DNA of 64,000 bases from Thermoflexibacter ruber (GTDB lineage: Bacteria; Bacteroidota; Bacteroidia; Cytophagales; Thermoflexibacteraceae). The DNA is taken from the NCBI RefSeq assembly GCF_900113045.1, contig NZ_FONY01000018.1:45600-109599 (forward strand), in the 5' to 3' direction. Positions 1 through 8,726 of the stretch are shown here, piece by piece. The position numbers were made by a program, and so were the translations under genes. Under the pieces are notes generated by a model. It was not told the origin of the DNA. It did not search any database and saw nothing but the letters and a program-made list of their open reading frames with translations. Position 1 is the stretch's first letter; each line of letters begins with the position of its first letter.

Positions 1-681
1 GCCGAAGCATTTTTAGAATTTTGTCAAACGTATCCTTTTGTGCATTTTTGCTTCGTAGATGACGGAAGCAGAGACGGAACTGCCCAGCTATTAGAAAACT
101 TGCATAAGGCGAACAGTATGCAGATTCAGTTTTTACAATTACCTAAAAATCAGGGAAAAGCAGAAGCAGTAAGGCAGGGAATCCTGCACACAGCAAAACA
201 AAGGCAGTTTGCCTATATCGGTTATTTAGATGCAGACCTTGCCACACCTCTCTCTGAAATTCCTTTTTTTATCGACTTAGTTGTGCAAAAACCACATCTA
301 ATTTTAGTGGCTGGCTCGCGTATCAGTCGCATGGGAGCATCAATAGAGCGTTACTTATTTAGGCACTATTTTGGGCGCGTGTTTGCTACGATAGTCAGTG
401 CTATGCTCAATCTTCGTTTTTACGATACGCAGTGCGGCGCAAAGCTCATAAAGAGCGAAATCGTAGAGGAAATCTTTAAGGAATCTTTTATTTCTCCTTG
501 GCTCTTTGATGTAGAGATAGTTTTTAGAATAATGAAAATGAAAGACTTAGAAAATCCTGTCACACTTATCTACGAACTCCCACTCAATCAGTGGGAGGAA
601 AAAGGTGCAAGCAAAATAAAGCTAATAGACCTTATTAGAATCCCGATTGAGCTTTGGAGAATAGGACGCAAATACAGATAA
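1..681 (+). CDS. Glycosyltransferase family 2, 5'-truncated by window edge
   Basis: The reading frame is open from the first base, so the start codon lies outside the window; 226 codons are visible. A GT-A nucleotide-sugar-binding motif (FVDDGSRDGT) is followed by DADLATP, which supplies the metal-binding DxD-type acid, and later by a CGAKL segment typical of the dolichol-phosphate glucose/mannose synthase branch of GT2. No C-terminal membrane helix is present, so this is the soluble catalytic type. Such enzymes move a sugar from a nucleotide donor to a polyprenyl phosphate for envelope glycan assembly; the acceptor here is inferred, not seen. The next gene is convergent. Confidence 0.85.
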   Translation, partial: AEAFLEFCQTYPFVHFCFVDDGSRDGTAQLLENLHKANSMQIQFLQLPKNQGKAEAVRQGILHTAKQRQFAYIGYLDADLATPLSEIPFFIDLVVQKPHLILVAGSRISRMGASIERYLFRHYFGRVFATIVSAMLNLRFYDTQCGAKLIKSEIVEEIFKESFISPWLFDVEIVFRIMKMKDLENPVTLIYELPLNQWEEKGASKIKLIDLIRIPIELWRIGRKYR

Positions 682-692
682 AAAATATTCTG

Positions 693-1130
693 TCAATTAA
701 TCTCCTCTACAATCTCGGCATCTTTGAGTAGATAAACGAGATGGTTTACGTCAGTGGCATTCAGTTCCAATTTACCTTTTACCCTGATTTGCATAGCTTT
801 CACTGTTTTTTTCTTTTTGAGATAGACCTCCATGACTGATTCTACCCCTGCCCCTCCACAGTAAAAGCAACTTTGGTAAGGGAAAGCAGAAATGACGATA
901 TAATCTCCCTCTACTTCTACAGGCAACAAATAACCTTTAATAATTACCTCTTTCTTGTCAAAAGGCTTCACTATGTTGCCAAACTTAGGGTAGTTGATGT
1001 GTTCATCATATTCTTTATTGTACTTACGTTCCCAACTTACGTCAGCCAAGATTTTCCAAGTAAGTTCCTGACCAAAAGAAGCCACAGAGGCAAGCATAAA
1101 TAAAGCAAAAACAGGGAAAAACTTTTTCAT
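693..1130 (-). CDS. Secreted DUF3299-like protein with CxxC motif
   Basis: A clear signal peptide (MKKFFPVFALFMLASVASFGQ) begins this 145-residue protein, so it is exported. The mature part has the pattern of the DUF3299 family: an aromatic start (TWKILADVSW), an IKGYLLPVE strand and an SCFYCG motif that could bind a metal or form a disulphide, followed by an IRVKGKL strand. The family has no agreed biochemical role; links to envelope or metal handling are speculation. It is transcribed alone, convergent with the glycosyltransferase. The family assignment comes from motif recall rather than a search. Confidence 0.6.
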   Translation of the reverse strand: MKKFFPVFALFMLASVASFGQELTWKILADVSWERKYNKEYDEHINYPKFGNIVKPFDKKEVIIKGYLLPVEVEGDYIVISAFPYQSCFYCGGAGVESVMEVYLKKKKTVKAMQIRVKGKLELNATDVNHLVYLLKDAEIVEEIN

Positions 1131-1284
1131 GGTGTATAAAAGTACTTAAACAATAAATAAATATTCAAACGGTAAAAGCTCGTGTGTCAAGAAAATCCTG
1201 CACAAGGATAGCTTACAAAGAACAAATGCTTTGCAAAAATAGCATTTCAAAAACTGAAATTCTCTAAAAACCATAGCTTTTTTA

Positions 1285-1292
1285 TAACTTTG
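1285..1292 (+). promoter_or_regulatory. Putative minus-7 promoter element of idi2
   Basis: TAACTTTG fits the Bacteroidetes minus-7 consensus TAnnTTTG and lies about 60 bases before the predicted TTG start of the isomerase. No good TTTG element is visible 19 bases upstream, so this is a half-match. Confidence 0.4.
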
Positions 1293-1350
1293 CTTTTGCA
1301 AATTTTGTTTTGGTTTTATCATTAAACAGAACCCATAAAACCTCATTAGA

Positions 1351-2370
1351 TTGGAAACAGAAATACAAGACTCAAATGCCTCTGCCAGAAAGCAAGACCA
1401 CATTAGTTTAGCTTTCAAATCTCAAATTGCTCATAGCAAAATAGATAGTAGATTTTATTACGAGCCTATCTTAGCCGCACACCCCAAAAAAGAAACAACC
1501 TCTTTTTCTTTCTTAGGCAAAACAATGAAAGTCCCTATTTGGGTATCGAGCATGACGGGAGGGACAGCTTGGGCAAGAAAAATTAACTACCATCTGGCGC
1601 GAGCCTGCGGCGAATACGGCATGGGCATGGGTTTAGGGTCTTGCAGGCAGTTGTTATATTCCAATGAGTATTTTGAGGATTTCAATGTAAGGAAACTCAT
1701 AGGAAACCAACCTTTATTTGCCAACTTGGGTATTGCTCAAGTGGAAAAAATGCTCTTTGAAGGAGCAGTACACCAAGTAGAAGAATTGGTCAAACGCTTA
1801 GAAGCAGATGGACTGATTATCCACGTCAATCCTTTGCAAGAATGGCTACAGCCAGAGGGCGATTTGATTACTCGTCCACCTATAGACACTATCAGCGAGC
1901 TATTGCAACTTACTGATTTAAAACTGATTGTCAAAGAAGTGGGGCAGGGAATGGGCTATGAGAGCCTCAAAGCACTTTTCCAACTTCCCTTAGAAGCCAT
2001 AGACTTTGCGGCAAGCGGAGGCACAAACTTCGCCCAATTAGAACTGCTCAGAAGCAATGCCCAAAAACAAATGATATACGAAAATCTGGCTAAGATAGGA
2101 CATAGTGCTGAGGAAATGATACAGTTCACTAACTTGCTTATCCATGAGTTAGGAGATAAGATGAAGTGTAAGCAAGTCATTATCTCTGGTGGAGTAAAAA
2201 ACTACTTGGACGGGTACTATTACATCAACAAAATCCAACTTCCTGCTATCTACGGTCAGGCTTCTGCCTTTCTTAAGCATGCTCAAGAAAGCTATGAAGA
2301 CTTACAAACCTACATAGAGGCTCAGGTACATGGCTTGGCTTTGGCAAAGTGCTTTTTGCGTGTAAGATAA
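1351..2370 (+). CDS. fni: Type 2 isopentenyl-diphosphate delta-isomerase (FMN-dependent)
   Basis: This 339-residue protein interconverts IPP and DMAPP with reduced FMN, feeding polyprenyl, quinone and carotenoid synthesis in the cytoplasm. Family landmarks are the N-terminal RKQDHI segment, the WVSSMTGGT flavin loop, the HVNPLQE strand and the C-terminal SGGTNFAQLE and ISGGV phosphate-binding loops of the TIM barrel. The length is normal for the family. The only in-frame start ahead of RKQDHI is TTG (a stop lies 15 bases upstream), so TTG is the probable initiator; ATT at 1345 is the only other option. Transcribed alone. Confidence 0.93.
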   Translation: METEIQDSNASARKQDHISLAFKSQIAHSKIDSRFYYEPILAAHPKKETTSFSFLGKTMKVPIWVSSMTGGTAWARKINYHLARACGEYGMGMGLGSCRQLLYSNEYFEDFNVRKLIGNQPLFANLGIAQVEKMLFEGAVHQVEELVKRLEADGLIIHVNPLQEWLQPEGDLITRPPIDTISELLQLTDLKLIVKEVGQGMGYESLKALFQLPLEAIDFAASGGTNFAQLELLRSNAQKQMIYENLAKIGHSAEEMIQFTNLLIHELGDKMKCKQVIISGGVKNYLDGYYYINKIQLPAIYGQASAFLKHAQESYEDLQTYIEAQVHGLALAKCFLRVR

Positions 2371-2471
2371 TTGTGCGTATTATATTTTTTGACTTATCTA
2401 ATCAGGTGGAAAATGTCAAGTTTTTTGCTTGAAATTAGTCTAACAATACATATATTTAGTATTAAAAGTTT

Positions 2472-3383
2472 ATGCATGTAAAACCTTATTTGTATGAGCT
2501 AAATGAAAAAATAGCTTATGGACTTATTTCATTTATAATAATTGTTTCCTCTATTTATACCATTTTTGATATTTTTCAACAACATTTTTTATCAGCCGCA
2601 GTGAGTGCTGCTTTGGCAGTAATATGTATGCTGAGTTATTACCTGATTAAGTACAAATATGCTTACAAAACCATTATTTTATTAGTAACTCTTCTTATAT
2701 TTTCCTTGTGTATCACAGAGTTTTTTCTCAACAAAGGTTTTTTTGATGAGAACAAAATCAATTTTCTACTTACAGGTTTGCTTTGGTCGCTTATTTTCAC
2801 TTCCTATACCCGCTCAGTTCTCTTGATTTTTTATATCATAGTTACCTCTTGTCTTTTCTATATCCAGTACAAATACCCACAGTTTATCCCTAATCTCTAC
2901 GTAGTACAGCCCTTGTCCGAGAAATTGTTTGATTTTGTTATCTATGCCTCAATGATGGTCTATTTAGGCTTTCTTATTCAAAAAGAGTATTTGAAAGAAA
3001 AAAGTAGAGCAGTAGCACAACAGGAAAAATTGGAACAGCAAGTACAGAAGATTAAGGAAAAAAAACAAGAGATATTAGCCCAGCGCGAGGAATTAAGCAT
3101 CTTGTATGAGCAATTAGAAGATAAAGTAGCCCTACGCACCGCTCAGTTAGCTAAGCAAAACCAGCAAATCAATAGCTATGCTAATTTTAACAACTCAAAA
3201 ATCCAGCAACCCTTGCAGCAACTTACTGCTCTGTCAGAGCATATCTCTGCTCTTTTGTTACAAAATCGCTTAGCAAATGCTCAGGATACCCTTCCTCAAA
3301 TACAAGACCTAAGCAATGAGTTGGATATGCTTACCAAAGAAGTCAATCAAATTCTAACCACTACTCAAGAGCTAAACCTATGA
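2472..3383 (+). CDS. Membrane sensor-like protein ending in a degenerate DHp domain
   Basis: This 303-residue protein has about six membrane helices (residues about 15-175), then a charged coiled coil (about 180-230), then a helical hairpin that aligns with the histidine-kinase dimerisation/phosphoacceptor (DHp) domain. The aligned H-box reads NFNNSKIQQP; the position that should be the phospho-accepting histidine is Ser242. The protein stops exactly where a kinase would continue into its ATP-binding domain. Its last four bases overlap the next gene (ATGA), implying translational coupling. Its paralogue downstream keeps the histidine. A role as a regulatory partner of that protein is an inference. 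Confidence 0.7.
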   Translation: MHVKPYLYELNEKIAYGLISFIIIVSSIYTIFDIFQQHFLSAAVSAALAVICMLSYYLIKYKYAYKTIILLVTLLIFSLCITEFFLNKGFFDENKINFLLTGLLWSLIFTSYTRSVLLIFYIIVTSCLFYIQYKYPQFIPNLYVVQPLSEKLFDFVIYASMMVYLGFLIQKEYLKEKSRAVAQQEKLEQQVQKIKEKKQEILAQREELSILYEQLEDKVALRTAQLAKQNQQINSYANFNNSKIQQPLQQLTALSEHISALLLQNRLANAQDTLPQIQDLSNELDMLTKEVNQILTTTQELNL

Positions 3384-4279
3384 AAATACTATCAGATAGA
3401 AATGATATGCTGGCTCTGGGCATATTGATAGTAACTCGTTTTTTGCTGACTGTTTGGGCGATTACTTTGGGATATGTCTTATATAATCTCTGGCGGGGTA
3501 GTTATCTATTTGCAGCTATCAATAGCGTTGCTTTTCTTATCAATTTTTGGGGCTTCTATCTGATCAAGTTCAAAAAAAAACACCGCCCTATCATCTTACC
3601 TTTAATCATATTCAACTTTTTTTTGATAATGCTCAGTATTGTGCTTACTTACGGCTTGTACAGTTATAGCATGGTCAATATATATCTCCTTTTTTTTATT
3701 ACTACCTTGATTTTTCCTACTCCCCAGCGATATTATCTTCTGGGATTTTATAGCCTTTCCTTGCTAAGCATTGCCTATGCACAGGCTACCTGCCCAGAGT
3801 GCTTCAAGCCTTATATTCCTGAACAACTATATCCTACTAATCTACTCATCACCTTTGCCACAGACAACTTTTTATATATTTCTATTGGATTGATTATCAG
3901 TCAAGAATACATCAGAGAGCAGAAACTAATTTTGAGAAGGGAGCGCATATTAGCCAAGCAAAATGAAGATATTATGGTTCAAAACCAAGAAATTGAATCG
4001 TATAACGAAGGTATTACCTATCTCAACCAAAAATTAGAGATATTGGTAGAGGAGCGCACCAAGCAGTTAGAGATACAAAACCAACAACTTGTCCATTATG
4101 CTTTTTACAATGCCCACAAAGTTCGCGCTCCTTTAGCAAGGATTTTGGGACTGATTCAATTATTAGCTATGGAATACCAACCTTCCGAAGATACGACTAA
4201 GTTTTACCTGCAAAGCATTAACGACAACATCAAGGAGCTAAACGAAGTAGTTAAAAATATTCATCAGGAAACTATATAG
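3380..4279 (+). CDS. Membrane sensor with HisKA/DHp domain but no kinase domain
   Basis: This 299-residue paralogue of the preceding protein has five or six membrane helices (about 10-180), a coiled coil (about 190-235) and a DHp hairpin with an intact H-box, NAHKVRAPLARILGL, where His246 is the predicted phosphoacceptor. It ends after the second DHp helix; no N, G1 or G2 boxes of the HATPase domain follow in any frame of the short gap after it. It therefore cannot autophosphorylate alone. It may dimerise with full kinases, accept phosphate from another kinase, or act as a sink. Start is fixed by the 4-base overlap with the upstream gene. Confidence 0.75.
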   Translation: MKILSDRNDMLALGILIVTRFLLTVWAITLGYVLYNLWRGSYLFAAINSVAFLINFWGFYLIKFKKKHRPIILPLIIFNFFLIMLSIVLTYGLYSYSMVNIYLLFFITTLIFPTPQRYYLLGFYSLSLLSIAYAQATCPECFKPYIPEQLYPTNLLITFATDNFLYISIGLIISQEYIREQKLILRRERILAKQNEDIMVQNQEIESYNEGITYLNQKLEILVEERTKQLEIQNQQLVHYAFYNAHKVRAPLARILGLIQLLAMEYQPSEDTTKFYLQSINDNIKELNEVVKNIHQETI

Positions 4280-4395
4280 CTGTAGCACTGATTTCCCAAA
4301 TCGGTCATCTCCAATTTTGGAAAATCGAACTCCTAAGCAGGAAAGAATATTTGTTGAAACTTGATAAGATTAACAGAAATTACTTATTTTTGAAT

Positions 4396-5001
4396 ATGCT
4401 CACTAAAGAAGAAATTATAGAACTTGCTGATAATGAGTTGATAAAAAAAGAAATATCAACTTTGCAAAAAGATTTTAGCCAAATAAAACAATGTTTTGCA
4501 GAAATAGAAGCAGATGATTTTGCCGCTTTTATGCTACTCACGCCTTCGGTAAGTATAGCTTTAGCAAATCGTGAAATTACTTTTTTTGAGGAAATGATGC
4601 TCAACAAAAAAGCTCGCCAACTCTCCCAAGATGCTTACTTTATCAAGCGCGACCCGATAGTCCATGCCTTGCAATCTTTGGTCATTCACTTTGAGGAGTG
4701 GGAAGATAGATTTTTAGAAGTCATTAGATTAATGGTAGAAAGCCTATTAGAAAAAAATCAACTCAGTAAGGAGGTGATGTGTATGCAACAGCACTTAGAC
4801 AGGGAAAGTTTGCTTGCCCTTACTCCGCCGCTTTTCACCAAACTGCTTGCCTTTTTATTTTTAGACAGAGAAGAACCCTTTTTTACTCCAAGAAAAGTGT
4901 CTGCCTTTGACTACAAGAAAATCTTGGAAATCAGCAAAAAATTAGGAATCAATGAGTTTACTATCTTTCAAAGATTTTATGAAACCTTTTCTTTACTATG
5001 A
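4396..5001 (+). CDS. Uncharacterised cytoplasmic protein coupled to folA
   Basis: I do not recognise this protein. From ATG 4396 it has 201 residues; an in-frame TTG 45 bases upstream would add 15. It is acidic and helical in appearance, without signal peptide or membrane helices, and contains a Cys/Met-rich stretch (KEVMCMQQHL) near residue 130. Its stop codon overlaps the folA start (ATGA), so the two are very likely co-translated, which suggests a cytoplasmic housekeeping role near folate metabolism; that link rests on context only. Confidence 0.65.
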   Translation: MLTKEEIIELADNELIKKEISTLQKDFSQIKQCFAEIEADDFAAFMLLTPSVSIALANREITFFEEMMLNKKARQLSQDAYFIKRDPIVHALQSLVIHFEEWEDRFLEVIRLMVESLLEKNQLSKEVMCMQQHLDRESLLALTPPLFTKLLAFLFLDREEPFFTPRKVSAFDYKKILEISKKLGINEFTIFQRFYETFSLL

Positions 5002-5504
5002 TAATCTCAGCAATTGTAGCAAAATCTCTCAATAACGTCATTGGTAAAAACAACCAACTGCCTTGGCACTTGCCCGCCGACTTGCGACATTTTAAAGCAC
5101 TCACCCTGAACCACCATATCTTGATGGGGAGAAAAACTTTTGAGTCTATCGGCAAGCCTCTACCCCAGCGAGTTTGTATAGTTTTGAGCAGAGGAGCGGA
5201 CGCTTTGAAGGAACAGGTAGAAAGTTTGGTGTGGGTCAGTGCTTTGGAAATGGGCATTGCTTATGCTAAAGAACAAGGTGAGAAAGAGCTTTTTATCATA
5301 GGAGGAGCAGAGATTTATCGCTTGGCAATGCCCTTGCTTCATCGATTGTATGTTACAGAGGTGCATACTTACCTTGAGGGCGATGCTTTTTTCCCAGAAA
5401 TAGACAAAAAAATATGGATAGAAAAAAGTAGAAAATCGCATATCAAAGATGAAAAAAATCCCTTTGATTATGATTTTATAGTCTATGAAAAGTCGTTAGA
5501 ATAG
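4998..5504 (+). CDS. folA: Dihydrofolate reductase
   Basis: This 168-residue enzyme reduces dihydrofolate to tetrahydrofolate with NADPH, supplying one-carbon units for thymidylate, purine and methionine synthesis. Diagnostic features are the N-terminal ISAIVAKSLNNVIGKNN strand, the LPWHLPADLRHFK segment in which Asp28 is the proton-donating acid, the LMGRKTFESIGKPLP NADPH-binding loop, and IIGGAEIYRLAMP near the C-terminus. The length is normal. Its ATG overlaps the stop of the preceding unknown gene, so it is probably translated by re-initiation. Confidence 0.96.
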   Translation: MIISAIVAKSLNNVIGKNNQLPWHLPADLRHFKALTLNHHILMGRKTFESIGKPLPQRVCIVLSRGADALKEQVESLVWVSALEMGIAYAKEQGEKELFIIGGAEIYRLAMPLLHRLYVTEVHTYLEGDAFFPEIDKKIWIEKSRKSHIKDEKNPFDYDFIVYEKSLE

Positions 5505-5525
5505 AGTAAATTAACGACAAATTAT

Positions 5526-5533
5526 TATATTTG
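5526..5533 (+). promoter_or_regulatory. Putative minus-7 promoter element of TPR-SpoIIE gene
   Basis: TATATTTG matches the Bacteroidetes TAnnTTTG element 36 bases before the ATG of the phosphatase gene, in the short gap after folA. No convincing upstream element is seen. Confidence 0.45.
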
Positions 5534-5568
5534 TACGATTAAGAAGACAAAATAAAATCTACTACACT

Positions 5569-7473
5569 ATGCGTTACCCCTTGTTAAAAATTACTTGTGT
5601 AGTGCTCTTGCTTGCTTGTACCCCTTTTAAACCATTAAAAGCACAGCAAAGAGGAACTATTCCTGAAAATCAGCTAATGGCTATAGCTGAGTCAAAAAAC
5701 ATGGCAGAGAAATATCAAGCCTCTGACCCCAATCAAGCTACTCAATTTCTCAATAAAATTGCCTTTATCTACTGGGAACATGGTTACAACAAAGAAGCCA
5801 TAGACTATTTCAAACGCTCCCTCTCTATCAATGAAAGCATAGGCAATAACAACGCTATCACGATGATTAATCATAATATTGGCTCTCTATACTCTGACAT
5901 GGGCTACTTTGATGAAGCATTGAATTATTATTATAAAACCTTAGAAATTAGAAAGTTTAAAAAAGATAAAGAGGGCATTGCCTCTGCATGGCTTACTATT
6001 GCAGATACCTACTCAAAACTTAAGCAATATGACAAAGCCGTACAGATATTGGAAAACGATGCCTTGAAAGCAGTAAAAGAACTCGACAACGAAGAACTCA
6101 TTAGGAACTGTTATGGTCGTTTGGCAGAAAACTATGAAAAAATGGGCAATGCCGAGAAATCTATACAGTATTTTAGGTTTTTTACCATGTTGGACGACAA
6201 CCTAAGAAGAAAAACAGAAGAAGAAAACAAGAGAAAAGTTTTGGAAGCCCAGCTCAAAGCAAAATTAGCGGAAGCTGAGAAAATAGCCCAAGAAGGAAAA
6301 ATCCTCAACCAAGAGCGAAAACTCCTCGCCGCAGAGAGCGAAAAGGAAAAAATGAACCGACAAACCAAAGAGCAACAAAAACAACTACTTATCCTCCAAC
6401 AACGTCAAGAAAACGCTAAACTTTTGGAGGAAAAACTCAAAAAAGAACTTGAATTTGACAAACTGGTGCAAAGGTCGCTCATAGGCGGGCTGGGTTTAGT
6501 ATTTATTTTGGGTTTCGTAGTCTTTTATGCTTACCAGCAAAAGAAAAAGGCAGGAGTGAAACTTGCCTTACAAAATATGGAAATTTTGAAGCAAAAAGAA
6601 GAAATCCTTTCCCAAAGAGATAACATCGAGAAGCAAAGTCAAGAACTCCAAAAAACCTATCACGAAGTCAAAGAAGCTAATGCAAAAATTACAGGAAGCA
6701 TCAACTATGCCCGCCGTATCCAAGATTCTATGCTTCCTGACGAGGCTACTTTGCAAACTTTACTGCCAGAAAGTTTTATTTTATTTAAGCCCCGAGATAT
6801 AGTAAGTGGTGATTATTATTGGTTTACGCATACTGAATACCCTGATAATCAGCACAAAGACACCCCTATTCATAAAATTCTCATTACAGCGGCAGACTGT
6901 ACAGGACACGGCGTACCCGGTGCTTTACTTACTATGATGGGTTTTAATTTATTGAATGAAATCGTGCAAAATCGACATATTACAGAAGCTGATTTAATAC
7001 TTAATGAACTGCACAAAGGCGTGAGAAAAGCCCTCAAGCAAGAAGAAACAGAAAATAGAGACGGCATGGACTTAGCAATGTGTGTTTGGAGGCAGGAGGA
7101 TAAAATCTTAGAGTATGCAGGTGCAAACAATCCGCTCATTATCATTCAAAATAATGAGTTACAATATTTTAAAGCTGACAAGCACGCTATTGGTGGATTA
7201 CAAAAAGAGGCGAATAGAACATTTACAAAGCACGAAATTTCTATTCAGCAGCCTACAGCTGTCTATATGTTTTCAGATGGCTATGCCGACCAATTTGGGG
7301 GTGAGCATGGACGAAAATTTACTATCAAAGCCTTGAAGGAACTTTTGCTTGCGATTCATCACAAACCTATGCAAGAGCAAAAAGAAATCTTAGACGTAGA
7401 AATTACCAAATGGAAGGGCTTGCATCACAAGCAGATAGACGATATTTTAATGTTAGGATTTAGGTTAGGCTGA
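5569..7473 (+). CDS. TPR - coiled coil - membrane - SpoIIE/PP2C phosphatase
   Basis: This 634-residue protein begins with a signal sequence or lipobox-like start (LLLACTPFKPLKAQ). Tetratricopeptide repeats occupy about 35-215 (for example AIDYFKRSLSINESIGNNN and ALNYYYKTLEIRKF), followed by a long charged coiled coil, one membrane helix near 300-320, a second coiled coil and a cytoplasmic SpoIIE domain from about 375. PP2C metal acids are visible in the DIVSGDYYWF, AADCTGHGVPGAL and FSDGYADQF motifs. It probably dephosphorylates an anti-sigma-factor antagonist or similar protein in response to a periplasmic signal read by the TPRs. No partner switch genes lie beside it. It overlaps the convergent gene by 14 bases. 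Confidence 0.88.
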   Translation: MRYPLLKITCVVLLLACTPFKPLKAQQRGTIPENQLMAIAESKNMAEKYQASDPNQATQFLNKIAFIYWEHGYNKEAIDYFKRSLSINESIGNNNAITMINHNIGSLYSDMGYFDEALNYYYKTLEIRKFKKDKEGIASAWLTIADTYSKLKQYDKAVQILENDALKAVKELDNEELIRNCYGRLAENYEKMGNAEKSIQYFRFFTMLDDNLRRKTEEENKRKVLEAQLKAKLAEAEKIAQEGKILNQERKLLAAESEKEKMNRQTKEQQKQLLILQQRQENAKLLEEKLKKELEFDKLVQRSLIGGLGLVFILGFVVFYAYQQKKKAGVKLALQNMEILKQKEEILSQRDNIEKQSQELQKTYHEVKEANAKITGSINYARRIQDSMLPDEATLQTLLPESFILFKPRDIVSGDYYWFTHTEYPDNQHKDTPIHKILITAADCTGHGVPGALLTMMGFNLLNEIVQNRHITEADLILNELHKGVRKALKQEETENRDGMDLAMCVWRQEDKILEYAGANNPLIIIQNNELQYFKADKHAIGGLQKEANRTFTKHEISIQQPTAVYMFSDGYADQFGGEHGRKFTIKALKELLLAIHHKPMQEQKEILDVEITKWKGLHHKQIDDILMLGFRLG

Positions 7474-8218
7474 GCGTATTTTTTACACCAATAGTATCTC
7501 TGCCTACTCTGTATGCTTTGAAGCCTTGTTTTCTTAAAAGGAGTAAGATTTTTTTATAAGAGCTAAAACTCAAAAAAATATGCTCAAAAATAACTATTTC
7601 TGTGTTAAGTGCTTGTAAATCTATGCTTTGTAAAATCTCAGCATCTTGCCCTTCGGTATCTATCAAGATGAGTTGTGCTTGTGAAAATTGATATTTGTTT
7701 TTTAAATCATTAAAAGACAAGCAGTTGATTTCTTCTTCTATGATATAGTCCTTCAAATTGGGAGTGCCGGCTCCGTGTTGTAGCAAAAAATGTTTGTTCA
7801 GCGTTCCCATTCTTTCATAGTAATCAGGAAGTGCTAAGGAAGGAGCAGTGCGATAAAATTTTTGCTTGCCTGTTTGCTTAGCGATGGCTGAGTTTTCAAA
7901 TGCAATAGAAAACCCTTGATAATTTTGCTTTAACCTCTCAAACAAGTAGCCAACAGGTTCTACCATAATGCCTTTCCATTGATGTTTTTTGACATACTCG
8001 GCAATGGGGTCTTCTGTGATGCCATCATTTGCCCCGATATTGATAAAAAAAACATTGCTTTCTCTCAGGGCGGCATATTGCCTAAGTATATCGTCTAAAT
8101 CAGTGATATAAACGGGTCGCCAAGATGCTCCTAAGCGATAATAGCTATTTTTTAGCCATTGATATAGCCCTGACTGTGGTGAGAGTATCTTTTTGATAAT
8201 GTATTTGAGAAATTCCAT
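7460..8218 (-). CDS. FkbM-family methyltransferase
   Basis: This 252-residue protein carries the SAM-binding signature of FkbM enzymes: FINIGANDGITEDP (motif I), GIMVEPVGYLFERLK and the later LILIDTEGQDAEIL motif. There is no signal peptide. FkbM-type enzymes O-methylate sugars or small hydroxylated metabolites; in Bacteroidota they often decorate surface polysaccharides, but the substrate here is unknown. The gene lies 29 bases downstream of tadA on the same strand, so they may share a transcript. Confidence 0.85.
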   Translation of the reverse strand: MEFLKYIIKKILSPQSGLYQWLKNSYYRLGASWRPVYITDLDDILRQYAALRESNVFFINIGANDGITEDPIAEYVKKHQWKGIMVEPVGYLFERLKQNYQGFSIAFENSAIAKQTGKQKFYRTAPSLALPDYYERMGTLNKHFLLQHGAGTPNLKDYIIEEEINCLSFNDLKNKYQFSQAQLILIDTEGQDAEILQSIDLQALNTEIVIFEHIFLSFSSYKKILLLLRKQGFKAYRVGRDTIGVKNTLSLT

Positions 8219-8247
8219 TAGTACTGATAAGCATAGATTTGTGATAG

Positions 8248-8697
8248 CTATTTCCTCAGTTTTTTGAAAAAATCCTTTAAGAGCATACTTGCTTCTTCTG
8301 CAAGTAAACCATTGACTACTTGTGTTTTAGGGTGAAACAAAGAAACGCCTACTTTGGTACAGCCATTTTTCTCATCGCCTGCTCCATACACTACTTTTTT
8401 GAGCATCGCCCAGTAGCAAGCCCCAGCACACATGACACAAGGCTCTAAAGTGGCATAAAGCGTACATTCGCTCAAATAGCGAGAGCCTATGGCGTGAGTA
8501 GCGGCAGTAATCGCAATCATCTCGGCATGGGCAGTAGGGTCGTTGAGTGTAACTGTCTGATTATAACCACGTCCAATAATTTTATCTTCATAAACTATTA
8601 CTGCCCCCACAGGAATCTCTCCCTGCTGTGCCGCTTGCTGAGCCAAACGCAAGGCTTCGTGCATAAAATATTCCTCTCTTTTTTCTGACATGGACAA
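8248..8697 (-). CDS. tadA: tRNA-specific adenosine deaminase
   Basis: This 149-residue zinc deaminase converts adenosine 34 of tRNA-Arg(ACG) to inosine. The catalytic signature is TAHAEMIAI (zinc His and proton-shuttle Glu) plus LEPCVMCAGAC (two zinc cysteines), and length and termini match TadA rather than a cytidine deaminase. MSMSEKREEYFMHEALRLA is a normal N-terminus; the second Met of MSMS is an equally good start. It is notable that a tRNA-Arg(UCG) gene lies 2.4 kb away, since both serve CGN decoding, but the proximity may be chance. Confidence 0.93.
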   Translation of the reverse strand: MSMSEKREEYFMHEALRLAQQAAQQGEIPVGAVIVYEDKIIGRGYNQTVTLNDPTAHAEMIAITAATHAIGSRYLSECTLYATLEPCVMCAGACYWAMLKKVVYGAGDEKNGCTKVGVSLFHPKTQVVNGLLAEEASMLLKDFFKKLRK

Positions 8698-8726
8698 TGA
8701 ATTATGATAAAATAGATTTGAAAGTG

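Noticed and set aside
1146..1418. A minus-strand frame overlapping the start of idi2
   Set aside because: Low-complexity, Cys/Phe-rich translation without coding character, overlapping a certain gene.
4279..4350. Possible frameshifted ATP-binding domain after the DHp-only proteins
   Set aside because: No N, G1 or G2 box is found in any frame of the short gap and the following gene is unrelated; both proteins end at the same domain boundary.
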